Shown: positions 47,456-55,873 of the stretch, piece after piece
How positions within the stretch are numbered: the first letter of the stretch is position 1
Layout: the number at the start of each line of letters is the position of its first letter
Source of the DNA: Legionella nagasakiensis
GTDB taxonomy: Bacteria > Pseudomonadota > Gammaproteobacteria > Legionellales > Legionellaceae
Assembly: GCF_900639915.1 (NCBI RefSeq)
Contig: NZ_CAAAID010000011.1
Location: 39,487 to 103,486, forward strand
Length of the DNA stretch: 64,000 bases
Direction of reading: 5' to 3'
Translations under genes and position numbers: made by a program
The notes under the pieces: model-generated
What the model was told of the DNA's origin: nothing
Databases searched by the model: none
The model's input: the letters and a program-made list of their open reading frames with translations, nothing else

Positions 47456-48628
47456 TCATCGCACAATTAGAGAAGAAGCTTCGTCATCCTTATCTCTTCT
47501 ATCCATATCTCTATCTACCCTTTTACCTCTTTCAAACCCTTCTGCTTTAGCCATGTAAGCCAGCGCACCTGAACCAGGTTGATATGAAATTTTAGAGGCC
47601 TGAGTAATTTTTTCTAAATCATCTTTAGTTAAAAAAATGCACCCATTTTGGGGGGTTTTCATTACACCCGGACCAAACGTGTGACTGTGAATCCCGTGTT
47701 CCTCAAACAACTTTTTAGCAAACGCTTCTGCTTCTTTTTGTGAAGCGAACTGGACGCGCATCGCATGGCGATCATGACCAAGAGTATCAGCTCGATTATT
47801 GTCGACCATCTGAATTTCAACTGGTACTGCAAGATTCTGCATGACCTGCTTCACTGCATAAATAGATACTAAATCAGCCACATGATTCTTTTGTATCTCA
47901 TCAGCAGATCGCAGGTAAATATCAAGCATTGTACTTTGCTCAGAAGCTAGTGGCACCTCACCTCTTTGTAAATGCTGTTCAACCTGTTGCACATAAGTAC
48001 TATCTGGCATTCGTATTATTTGCGCATTCTTAGGGTCTCTCCAGCCCACAGATTTTCCTCCTCCAATAGCATATCTTCCATCAGGAGCAGCTAATCCTCT
48101 AATTTCCCATCCTGCTACTGGCGAACTTTTTGCTTGTTTCCAAGCAGGTAAATCTCCAATGTTCACATCTTTATTTTTTTGATCGCGCATTGTTTCAGGA
48201 GTAGTGGCATGTTGTAAAACCCAGCCTAATAAACTTTTAGGCTTCCCACTATCTGCCTCTACAATCGCATTAGCTAGTCTTTCTGCCGAAGCAGGGGAGG
48301 AAACCGCCATTTGTTCCAGATATGCTTTACAATTGGCTTTACCCCCTTCTTTATAGCCAAAACCACTGCCTTTGTCTACGAACCCTGTCGCAGTATTTCT
48401 GCCAGAAGCACGCAGCATCGCCACACGCTGCCAATTCTCTATATCTTGGGCGGTAAGAGCATCAAGTTCCCGATGATATTCTGATGGTACCAGTTCCTTA
48501 TTGGCTTTAAAAAAATCGGTTAGTTTAGGCATTAAGGCATCAATGCGGGAAGCGTATTGACGACCATGTATACTGGCATGAGCTGGAGAAAAGCGGTTTA
48601 ACAAAGCAGCAGCTTCTTGTGTTCTCAT
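47456..48628 (-). CDS. Orphan cytosolic protein, effector-like
   Basis: 390 residues from ATG 48628. A longer frame to 48691 begins in promoter-like DNA and would add a hydrophobic tail-free start. No ribosome site stands out. The sequence is soluble, with Gly- and Asp-rich loops (AGWEIRGLAAPDGRYAIGGG), a helical middle and a charged C-terminus (VDRDMDRRDKDDEASSLIVR). No domain recognised. Surrounding genes are also large orphans, so an effector is possible. Confidence 0.55.
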   Translation of the reverse strand: MRTQEAAALLNRFSPAHASIHGRQYASRIDALMPKLTDFFKANKELVPSEYHRELDALTAQDIENWQRVAMLRASGRNTATGFVDKGSGFGYKEGGKANCKAYLEQMAVSSPASAERLANAIVEADSGKPKSLLGWVLQHATTPETMRDQKNKDVNIGDLPAWKQAKSSPVAGWEIRGLAAPDGRYAIGGGKSVGWRDPKNAQIIRMPDSTYVQQVEQHLQRGEVPLASEQSTMLDIYLRSADEIQKNHVADLVSIYAVKQVMQNLAVPVEIQMVDNNRADTLGHDRHAMRVQFASQKEAEAFAKKLFEEHGIHSHTFGPGVMKTPQNGCIFLTKDDLEKITQASKISYQPGSGALAYMAKAEGFERGKRVDRDMDRRDKDDEASSLIVR

Positions 48629-48954
48629 CGTGATAATTGTCCATTCAACCATTTTGCAATATTGAAAGTATAGTATAAAAATCATCCACAACTATTGAGA
48701 ACCCCTGCTGGACCTTCACAACCATTACTGGTTGAAGACAATCTTGGGCTTAATGATTCAGAATACTTTATGCCTCTCTTCAACAGCACTGCAAAAAGTA
48801 ACTATGGCAGACTCCTCTCCGCTACATTTAAGTATAAAACCTAGTCGACTCATGAAAGATCTATAGGTGTTGGTCTTCATTGTCGGCAACATTGTGGTCA
48901 ATTAAATTGGTGTTTGCTACACTTCGGCGTCTTTCGCATAGCGAAATAAGATAA

Positions 48955-49386
48955 ATGATTCATAATTCAAAAACCAAAATGAAAGCAGCCAGATCAACGT
49001 TAGAACTTTTATATACTACTCTCGAGCAAGATTCGCACATCACAGCAACTACACCATATAAAATAGAGATTGCGCATGCTATTGAATGCATACATCCGCC
49101 TTATTCAATACAAAAAATCAATAGAGTCAGACATATTTTACAGCAGCTAATCCATCTTTCTCCAGCGTGCGGTACCAGTGGAATTGGAATATTTGCCCCA
49201 AGTCGCCCATGCTCTCCAGCTTCTAGCTACGGCAAAAAGATGCTTGAAGAAGAAACCAAAGCAGCTGGTATCGCTTCGATTGGCGTTTTTGGCACACAAA
49301 AAGATCTCACGACGAAATTGGATTTGTCTCCTCAAGCAGCCGCATCTGATGATACCCCAGAGTCGCACTCTCCTCGTTCTGCATAA
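48955..49386 (+). CDS. Small orphan protein
   Basis: 143 residues, polar, helical N-terminus and disordered Ser/Pro-rich C-terminus (ending DDTPESHSPRSA). No family or signal peptide. Divergent from the preceding gene; the 326-bp spacer from 48629 contains a TATACT-like promoter but no other feature. Coding status is moderate because it is short. Confidence 0.45.
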   Translation: MIHNSKTKMKAARSTLELLYTTLEQDSHITATTPYKIEIAHAIECIHPPYSIQKINRVRHILQQLIHLSPACGTSGIGIFAPSRPCSPASSYGKKMLEEETKAAGIASIGVFGTQKDLTTKLDLSPQAAASDDTPESHSPRSA

Positions 49387-49545
49387 CACATATATTATTT
49401 CCCCTTTTTTGAAGATCGATAAGGATCAAATCTACTACATTCGAGCACTAAAAATTAGAAACTTCAAGATGGAAAACGAGTGGTGCCTTGTCTTTAACTC
49501 CATATCCTATAATTACTCATAAGTACTTAGTTCAAAGACAATGTC

Positions 49546-50721
49546 ATGAAACGATCAGAATTAATAGAGTTGATAAATAATCTAGGTTGCTTAACTTTCA
49601 ATAATGAAGTAGTTATCTCAAATCCTGTTCTTCTTTCTCCTGAGATGAGAGAACAGGCCATTGACTATGCGCTTAATACTGAGAAATTTGTAATGCTAAT
49701 GGATGCAGATAATTTTAAAAAATTTAAAGGATTGATTGGAGAAAATAAAATTGCAGAACACACGATTACATTGGATATCAGCCAATATCAATTAAGAGAT
49801 AACCAGGGTCGTCAAATCCTCAGTATTAAAGAATCTCATACTAAGTTCATAAAAAATCAACAATTTGCAATTACTACTATAGAGTATTCCGAAAACAACC
49901 AAATCAAAAAAATGCATTTTATCTCTAAAAAAATGCCTGAAATTGACCATCTCCTAGACAAACTTAAAAAAAATCTTCCCTTAGAATGTGTAGAAGAGAA
50001 AGTAAAACGCTTTTATCGTTTAAGCGCGAGGCCTCATGATAAGTCATTTTGGGCAAAGGATTGGAATGAAAGTAAATACACGGCTCAATATAGTGATCCT
50101 AAGGGAATTGATAGCATTACGGTGAACACATTCAATAAATACCTTCATAAACATTGCAGAACTGGAGACGATCTCATTTTAGTGGATGTTGGTGGCGGAA
50201 AAGGGAGAGTCGCTCTTAAGTTAATAGAAGAAGCAAGGCGCGCCAATATTGAATTAAAATATATCTTGATTGAGCCTGATGTGCCTCAATGCAGAGAAGC
50301 GGCCTCATCTCTGGGAGAAAAGGCGGTAGTTTTTGCAGGAACGCTGCAAGATTTTATTGCTACCACACAGGATATAACGTCTGAGCAATATGATCTATTA
50401 GAAAAAGCACTTCGTAAAATAGGCGTCAATATTAATGAAGTGGTGGGGAATTCTGATCTTGTCATTTCCTCAGGTGGGCCCTTAAACATTCAGGTTGTAT
50501 CCTATCAAATAGCCCATCAAAATGCTCAAGATTTCTTCAGAATGATTCATGCTCAGGGCGCTGTTATTGCTACTGGTCTTACCATGCTTCTTTTATCAAA
50601 AAAAAATTTGGAGAAGATCGGCTTTAAAGTAGAAAATTGCGTTGCATCCAAACTAAGTCAAGCCATTAGCGAAAGTACTACCTATCACCCTGCTTATGTA
50701 ATGATGAAAGATAAATCTTAA
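49546..50721 (+). CDS. SAM-dependent methyltransferase-like protein
   Basis: 391 residues. The C-terminal half is a class I methyltransferase: DLILVDVGGGKGRVALKLIE is motif I, YILIEPDVPQCREA motif II, and DLVISSGGPLNIQ motif IV. The first 150 residues are a distinct, unrecognised domain (DKIAEHTITLDISQYQ). Such fused methyltransferases occur among effectors and natural-product enzymes. The next gene is a peptide with a secretion leader on the other strand, 225 bp away. Confidence 0.65.
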   Translation: MKRSELIELINNLGCLTFNNEVVISNPVLLSPEMREQAIDYALNTEKFVMLMDADNFKKFKGLIGENKIAEHTITLDISQYQLRDNQGRQILSIKESHTKFIKNQQFAITTIEYSENNQIKKMHFISKKMPEIDHLLDKLKKNLPLECVEEKVKRFYRLSARPHDKSFWAKDWNESKYTAQYSDPKGIDSITVNTFNKYLHKHCRTGDDLILVDVGGGKGRVALKLIEEARRANIELKYILIEPDVPQCREAASSLGEKAVVFAGTLQDFIATTQDITSEQYDLLEKALRKIGVNINEVVGNSDLVISSGGPLNIQVVSYQIAHQNAQDFFRMIHAQGAVIATGLTMLLLSKKNLEKIGFKVENCVASKLSQAISESTTYHPAYVMMKDKS

Positions 50722-50810
50722 ATCAAAGTGTAGCCTTAATATAATAAAGAGCCATTTTTAAGGGGTTTAAATACGAACTTTCAACTTACTGATTTAAAAT
50801 GGAATTTTTA

Positions 50811-50837
50811 TGGTCTGGACAGAAGGACTTGAACCCC
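50811..50837 (-). other. Decayed tRNA-end attachment-site relic
   Basis: TGGTCTGGACAGAAGGACTT followed by GAACCCC resembles the 3' end of the proline tRNA fragment at 54339 (TGGTCGGGACGGCAGGATTT). The 65 bp before it also align with the sequence before 54339, including AAGGGGTTTAA. It is therefore a degenerate att site of an earlier integrated element. It cannot form a tRNA. Confidence 0.55.
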
Positions 50838-50945
50838 GCTTAAAGAAAATAGTCAGTCGCTTACAAAATAACCGACTAAAATTAGCATATAACTGACTCA
50901 AGCTTAATCGTTCGAGTTTATTTTCCATTGGAACTTTAAAAATTA

Positions 50946-51131
50946 TCATTTCCCAGGTAATTCATTGTATTGTTTCATCAAGTGAGATGGTATCTCCCTG
51001 CAATTCAAATCCTTATTAAATATAGAGTTATCTTTCCAAAATTGTTCACGCGGAGTCAGACCTGATCCAGGTTCCATACCGCCAGCTATTCGTTTTAATT
51101 TGTTTTTATTTAACTTTGCTTTCTTACTCAT
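50946..51131 (-). CDS. Double-glycine-leader peptide (bacteriocin-like)
   Basis: 61 residues with GGGG 5 nt before the ATG at 51131. The start MSKKAKLNKNKLKRIAGG fits a double-glycine leader: Leu at -12 and -7, Ile at -4, Gly at -2 and -1. C39-type ABC transporters cut such leaders on export. The core of 43 residues starts MEPGSGLTPREQFWKDN, has one Cys, is hydrophilic, and ends NELPGK. It could be a microcin, a RiPP or a signal peptide. No transporter or immunity gene lies in the window; the adjacent methyltransferase-like gene (49546-50721) is the nearest possible partner. Confidence 0.6.
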   Translation of the reverse strand: MSKKAKLNKNKLKRIAGGMEPGSGLTPREQFWKDNSIFNKDLNCREIPSHLMKQYNELPGK

Positions 51132-51246
51132 ATATACCCCTATTGTGACATTTAAAATGATATCCTTAAGGCACTTATCTGATTATTATAGTATAAAAAT
51201 TTATCAATACTTCGCTTCCTTTTCATATTTTTCCCTGCATTCGTCA

Positions 51247-51803
51247 ATATTCATGAATCACCCCCAAAGGGCTAAAAACATTTCTATACCGTTATAAAAT
51301 CAACGGCCAAAGGCATTTCATAACCATAGGCCACTACCCTGCTATGAGTTTATCGGAAGCCAAGAAACGTTTTATCGATTTAAGCGACATACGCCATGGT
51401 GAAGTAAATCCCAAAGAGCATATTGCAGAACAAAAACAGAAAGACCAAAGCACCGTAAAAAACCTGATACTCCATTGGTACACCAATTACATTGAAAAAC
51501 ACCGCGCTCAACCACTGCAAATCTGGCAACACATCAAAGTGGATATCATTCCCCTATTGGGCAATAAGAAATTGGAACACTTAAAAACGAGGGGAATCAC
51601 CCAAGCCCTGGATAAAATTGTAGGCCGTGGCTCCCCCCGTTCATGCCAACAAAGTCTTAAGCACGCTAAAACAAGCATTTAATTACGCTGTAAGCCGAGG
51701 CGAAATGCTGCCCCAACGAAAAGAGACTTTAAATGCCTGGTCAGAGCTTATTGAAAATATGCAACAGAATAATGTAGTAATAATCCAATCGAGAACCACT
51801 TAA
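51247..51803 (+). pseudogene. Tyrosine integrase relic
   Basis: Frames here align with the intact integrase at 54555-55763. LYRYKINGQRHFITIGHYPA leads into AMSLSEAKKRFIDLSDIRHG, then a one-base frameshift in a C run, then VHANKVLSTLKQAFNYAVSR. The sequence then jumps to EMLPQRKETLNAWSELIENM and stops at 51803. The deletion removes the catalytic core (from after residue about 180 to the last 35). Non-functional remnant of an older integrated element. Confidence 0.85.
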
Positions 51804-52077
51804 AGAAACCAGGAAATGAGTTGGTTACAAAATATAACCAACTGAAATTAGCGGCAGCTGATAGCAAAAAATATAGTGATAGATATCAGTTAGTTCCAAA
51901 ATGGAAACAACTGATCCAAGCAACTATCTCCATTTTGGAAACTGTTCGACAAATAATCACTTTTCCCAACAGAACATTTGCGGCAATAACGATTAAATGA
52001 AGGAAAAATTTCCACTATGGAAACACCTTGAATGTAATGCTAAAAGGGCAGAGACAAGCAAGCAATTTTTAGCAATA

Positions 52078-52197
52078 GAATTCGCTGCGCTCATAGCCTC
52101 CCAGATTCCATCCAGACTACATTTGATAGCCTGAACTTATAATTGTAGCCTGGATGAAACAACGTGAAATCCAGGAACCCATGAGCGCAGCGAATTC
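52078..52197. repeat. REP-like palindromic repeat
   Basis: Perfect 17-bp inverted repeat GAATTCGCTGCGCTCAT / ATGAGCGCAGCGAATTC enclosing 86 bp with a GTAGCCTGGATGAA and ATCCAGGAACC pair, a REP-like word common in many bacteria. The gene-free stretch 51804-52344 also holds hairpins at 51819-51843 (AGTTGGTTA/TAACCAACT) and 52229-52257 (CGCCCAT/ATGGGCG), and no gene. Confidence 0.75.
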
Positions 52198-52344
52198 ATT
52201 TAACTAATTGAATGTTCTGAACTTACTGCGCCCATTTTTGTGCTGCAATAATGGGCGTGTGCTTTGTATCAAGTTTTTTGAGTATTTCATTCCACATCAT
52301 TATTTTCCAAAAAATATTTCATGCCTTCATGAGTAGAAACGGCA

Positions 52345-52788
52345 CTATAAAGCAGTCATATCGTAAGTAATCCACTTTGTTTTGACAGCCAATTTGTCAT
52401 AAACTTTCATAGCCTCATGATTGTCATTGGCCGTAATCCACCGCACAACTGGAATATTTTTCTGTAGCGCAAATTCTTCAACGGATTTTATTAGCTTTTG
52501 TGCAATACCTTGTCCTCGATGGGTTGATTCAACAAATAAATCATCTATAAAAATGCCAACAGATGCTTTAATAGGCCTTAAAAATTCGCGAAAATGAACT
52601 AAGCCAACAGGGGTGTCCTTTGAAAAAGCAATAGAGCAATACATTTTCTTTTCATCATCAAAAAACCAGTTCCAGAGTATTATCAGTTGCTCAACGGTGA
52701 GCATGGTTTTGTAAAAGTCCAAGTATTCTTTATACAACAGAGACCAACCATGAAAATCACTGCGTTCGGCTTTTCTTATCGTTAACAT
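52345..52788 (-). CDS. GNAT acetyltransferase
   Basis: 147 residues, standard single GNAT domain. IDDLFVESTHRGQGIAQKLI is the acetyl-CoA-binding motif A (RGQGIA), followed by NIPVVRWITANDNHEAMKVY. Substrate unknown. It begins 10 bp after the methyltransferase stop and the two are probably co-transcribed leftward. Confidence 0.9.
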   Translation of the reverse strand: MLTIRKAERSDFHGWSLLYKEYLDFYKTMLTVEQLIILWNWFFDDEKKMYCSIAFSKDTPVGLVHFREFLRPIKASVGIFIDDLFVESTHRGQGIAQKLIKSVEEFALQKNIPVVRWITANDNHEAMKVYDKLAVKTKWITYDMTAL

Positions 52789-52798
52789 GGTCTCTATC

Positions 52799-53425
52799 CT
52801 ATTTCTTTTTTGCCAAAATCACTTGATTACCAGGTTGATCAATTTTATCCATAAGGATTTCAAATTCGGCCTGTTTGACTAAGTCACAATTAATATTTGT
52901 AGGATGTCCGCTATGATAAAACCGCTCACCAAACATATCTGATTCAATAGTGTACTCATCAATGACGGTATGAGTCATATCAACAGCATGACTGGTGTCT
53001 GCAAACGTTATAAGAAGAATGCCTTTGGGTTTAAGAAATGAATGAAATCTTTTCAACATCTCGAGATGCTTGCTGGCATGAATATGAAAAAGTGCAAACC
53101 AGCAAACAATCGCATCAAAATGAGTATCTGTTTTAAAATTGCAAATGTCCGCTAAAAAGAGTTTATCTTTTGGAATAATTCGCTCGGCATATTTCAGAAG
53201 TTTGGGTGAAATATCAACGCCATAAACATCAAAGCCTTTTTCAATGAGATACGCTGCAATGGGCTTGCCAGAACCACAACCAACATCAAGAATCGTTGCA
53301 CCAGGATGCAAATGTGCAATGAGCTCATCGACTGAAGGTTGTTCTATATACCACTCTCTTTTCTCAAACCACGTATCGGCGATGTTGTCATAGCTTGTTT
53401 TAATTTTAGCGTTAAATTGATTCAT
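52799..53425 (-). CDS. SAM-dependent methyltransferase
   Basis: 208 residues, class I fold. ATILDVGCGSGKPIAAYLIE is motif I, VYGVDISPKLLKYAERI motif II, and FDAIVCWFALFHIH motif IV. It resembles small-molecule methyltransferases. First of a two-gene unit with the GNAT gene. Confidence 0.88.
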   Translation of the reverse strand: MNQFNAKIKTSYDNIADTWFEKREWYIEQPSVDELIAHLHPGATILDVGCGSGKPIAAYLIEKGFDVYGVDISPKLLKYAERIIPKDKLFLADICNFKTDTHFDAIVCWFALFHIHASKHLEMLKRFHSFLKPKGILLITFADTSHAVDMTHTVIDEYTIESDMFGERFYHSGHPTNINCDLVKQAEFEILMDKIDQPGNQVILAKKK

Positions 53426-53448
53426 AAATAGTTATCTCGGTTACAATT

Positions 53449-53840
53449 TTAGTCGTCATGTCTTTCCCACATCAGTGGATGATAGGTAAATTCTACCTCG
53501 ATTCCATCTGGATCGCTGACACTAAATAAATGAGCACCCATTCCAAAAGTTTTTGGTGGATAAAGAAACCGTAATTTTTGTAGATTTCATTTTTTGCATA
53601 AAGCACATTGACGGATGAGATGGAGTCTAACGCAAATCCAATATGTTCTAGACGTTGAGCGCCTGAAAACGAGTCCTCAACGCGATGTAAAGAGATATTA
53701 TCACCATACCCTGATAAATAAACGTAATCTTGTGTTTTAAATTCCGTTTTCATACCCAGCATGTTATAAAATTCTTCGCACTCATCCATCTTATGCACAG
53801 CGAGAGCCACATGGCACAAAGAGGCATTTTTCGGTAACAT
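53449..53840 (-). pseudogene. VOC-family protein, frameshifted
   Basis: From ATG 53840 the frame reads ASLCHVALAVHKMDECEEFY and DNISLHRVEDSFSGAQRLEH, a normal VOC N-terminal half. After NEIYK, a shift (one A missing from an A run near 53580) moves the remainder to another frame. There it reads PPKTFGMGAHLFSVSDPDGI then EVEFTYHPLMWERHDD to a stop at 53449. The repaired length is about 130 residues, normal for the family. Broken or a sequencing indel. Confidence 0.8.
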
Positions 53841-53854
53841 GTTTAATCCTCGCT

Positions 53855-54228
53855 CTATTTATCAGCTATTGGCGTACCTTGATGAAAAACCATCTGCCAG
53901 ATATCGTCTTGTTTGCGCCAAATAGAACTGCGCAATGCTTTTTTGATAGGTGCACTAGGAGCGTTTTGTATGTGGCTTGTGTAGGTTAATAGAACCAAAT
54001 GATTTGCAAGTAACCTTGCTAAAAAATCGGTCCCAGAACGTATAGATTGATCTTCCATTGAACCACATCAGCTTTGTTATAGCAATTTGAACTGCTGCCA
54101 ATCTCTAGAAACTCACTATCAATGAGGTTCTGCAAAATTTCAGGAGATTCATTTCTATCTAAAAGACGACGCTCTTGTATTATGAGATGTTGGATGATTT
54201 CATCGCTTAAAGTACGATTAGGCTCCAT
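53855..54228 (-). pseudogene. DUF4440/SnoaL-like protein, frameshifted
   Basis: Leftward from 54228, EIIQHLIIQERRLLDRNESP to KADVVQW is an NTF2/DUF4440-like N-terminus. A one-base shift near the GTTCAATGG stretch (54050-54060) leads to MEDQSIRSGTDFLARLLANH and KALRSSIWRKQDDIWQMVFH, the matching C-terminal half, ending at 53855. The repaired product is about 123 residues. It lies 14 bp from the VOC gene, which is also broken by one base. Confidence 0.75.
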
Positions 54229-54338
54229 AAATTGTTCCTATTTTGGCTGCCCCCTTAAATGGGAAAGAGCCCAGAATTTTTTATTTTTAAGGGGTTTAAC
54301 TAAAGAGATGCAACATACTGATTTCAAAGGGGTTTTAT

Positions 54339-54385
54339 TGGTCGGGACGGCAGGATTTGAACCTGCGACCCCTAGCACCCCATGC
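54339..54385 (-). other. 3' half of tRNA-Pro(GGG): attachment site
   Basis: On the reverse strand this reads GCATGGGGTGCTAGGGGTCG, then CAGGTTCAAATCCTG and CCGTCCCGACCA. That is the anticodon arm (anticodon GGG), variable loop, T arm and acceptor end of a proline tRNA, with encoded CCA. No 5' half precedes it. A 3' tRNA half next to an integrase is the classic scar of site-specific integration. The orientation means the rest of the element and the intact tRNA should lie to the right. Confidence 0.8.
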
Positions 54386-54554
54386 TTTCTACTTACTATA
54401 TCAAGTAATTTCAACCTAGATCAAAAAAATCCTTTATTCCTTGATATATCTATGTTTTAACCATATCATCACATTCAACTGATCACAAGTGATCTCATCT
54501 GAGAACAATTTTAAGTGTACCCCAAAGTGTAACCTGAAAATTAAAGAGGCTTTA

Positions 54555-55763
54555 ATGGGTAATTTTACTGATACATACATTAAGGGAATGAAGCCACGTG
54601 CCACACGATATGAAGAGTATGAAGGTGGTGGCTTTGGTATTCGTGTCACCCCCAATGGAATTAAAAGTTGGATTTACCGTTATAAGATAGCTGACAAAAC
54701 TGACAAAATAACTCTTGGGCATTATCCAGCAATGAGCTTGGCTAATGCTAAAAAAGAGTTTATTGAATTAAGCCAATTAAGACGTGATGGTAAAAATCCC
54801 AAGGAAATTATTGCCAATCAAAAAGAGACACAAAGGAATACTGTAAGTAAGCTCGTACTTTCATGGTACAAAGGTTATATTGAAAAAGTACGTAAACAAC
54901 CCCAACAAATTAAACAGCTTATCGATGCTGATATTATTCCTTTATTAGGGGATATCGAATTAACCAAGCTCTCCCCTGCTATAGTCACAAAAGCCTTGGA
55001 TAAAATAGTAAAACGAGGTGCGCCAATACATGCTAATAAAGTTCTAGCAGCACTTAAACAAGCATTTAGCTATGGTGTGCGACGTGGAGCTATGGCAGAA
55101 AATCCTGCTGTATTATTACAAGCTCGTGATATAGGTGGTATTGAAAAGCCACGAGATCGTTATCTAACAATAAATGAGATAAGAGAGTTACTGCTATTTT
55201 TAAATAACAGTAAAAATCGCATGTCTCTTCAAACTAAATTAGCTATTAAGATCATCCTACATACAGGCATAAGATCTGGTGAGCTTAGAATAGCAACTTG
55301 GTCAGAAATTGATTTTGAAAATAGCCTCTGGACGATTCCCAAAGAACATACCAAACAGAATGAAATCATGCGTGTTCATTTAACTGAACCAGTAAAAGCA
55401 ATGTTTAAAGCTCTTAAATCAGCTTCACAATCGGACTTTATACTTTCAGCTAATCAAGTTGAACCTCTTAGTCCTAAAGCTTTATCAAGAGCTATCAATC
55501 GGATTCAGGAAAGAATAGGCATTCCTCATTGGACTGCGCATGATTTAAGGCGGAGCTTTTGTACTCAGCTTGGCGAATCCCTTCATGTTGACCCCGTAGT
55601 TATTGAAAAATGTCTAGGACATAAAATGCCTAAAATCATGGCAACTTATAATAGAAATGAAATGTTGCCTCAACGAAAAGAAGCTTTAACCAGATGGAGT
55701 GAATATCTTGAGAGTTTATTACAAGACAATGTAATACCAATTACATTAAGCAAGTGTTCTTAG
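54555..55763 (+). CDS. int: Tyrosine-type site-specific integrase
   Basis: 402 residues from ATG 54555 (AGAGG 5 nt upstream); a longer frame from 54489 adds residues not typical of the family. The N-terminal arm-binding domain has GGFGIRVTPNGIKSWIYRYK (DUF4102-like), the middle is a SAM-like domain, and the catalytic core includes LHTGIRSGELRIATWSEI (Arg I), TAHDLRRSFCTQLGE (HxxR) and LGHKMPKIMATYNR (late His/Tyr). It integrates the element at the tRNA-Pro 3' end located 170 bp upstream. Confidence 0.92.
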   Translation: MGNFTDTYIKGMKPRATRYEEYEGGGFGIRVTPNGIKSWIYRYKIADKTDKITLGHYPAMSLANAKKEFIELSQLRRDGKNPKEIIANQKETQRNTVSKLVLSWYKGYIEKVRKQPQQIKQLIDADIIPLLGDIELTKLSPAIVTKALDKIVKRGAPIHANKVLAALKQAFSYGVRRGAMAENPAVLLQARDIGGIEKPRDRYLTINEIRELLLFLNNSKNRMSLQTKLAIKIILHTGIRSGELRIATWSEIDFENSLWTIPKEHTKQNEIMRVHLTEPVKAMFKALKSASQSDFILSANQVEPLSPKALSRAINRIQERIGIPHWTAHDLRRSFCTQLGESLHVDPVVIEKCLGHKMPKIMATYNRNEMLPQRKEALTRWSEYLESLLQDNVIPITLSKCS

Positions 55764-55809
55764 GTGCGAAAACTTAATATGTGACAAATTGTCACAGAAT
55801 GAATGATTA

Positions 55810-55838
55810 AAGGGTGGGGGCAAATTGCCCCTACCCTT
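55810..55838. terminator. Hairpin after the integrase
   Basis: AAGGGTGGGGGCA and TGCCCCTACCCTT form a 13-bp stem (with one G-U pair) around the loop AAT, GC-rich and followed by TTG. It lies 47 bp after the integrase stop and likely ends the int transcript, although it lacks a long T run. Confidence 0.6.
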
Positions 55839-55873
55839 TGAACAACAAAATAAAAATTATAATAAGGGTGAAA

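Noticed and set aside
50811-50837. A tRNA gene
   Set aside because: Only a degenerate 3' segment is present; no anticodon arm or 5' half can be folded.
52212-52344. Short leftward coding remnant ending in IIAAQKWAQ
   Set aside because: Only about 25 codons, broken by stops upstream, and no recognisable family.
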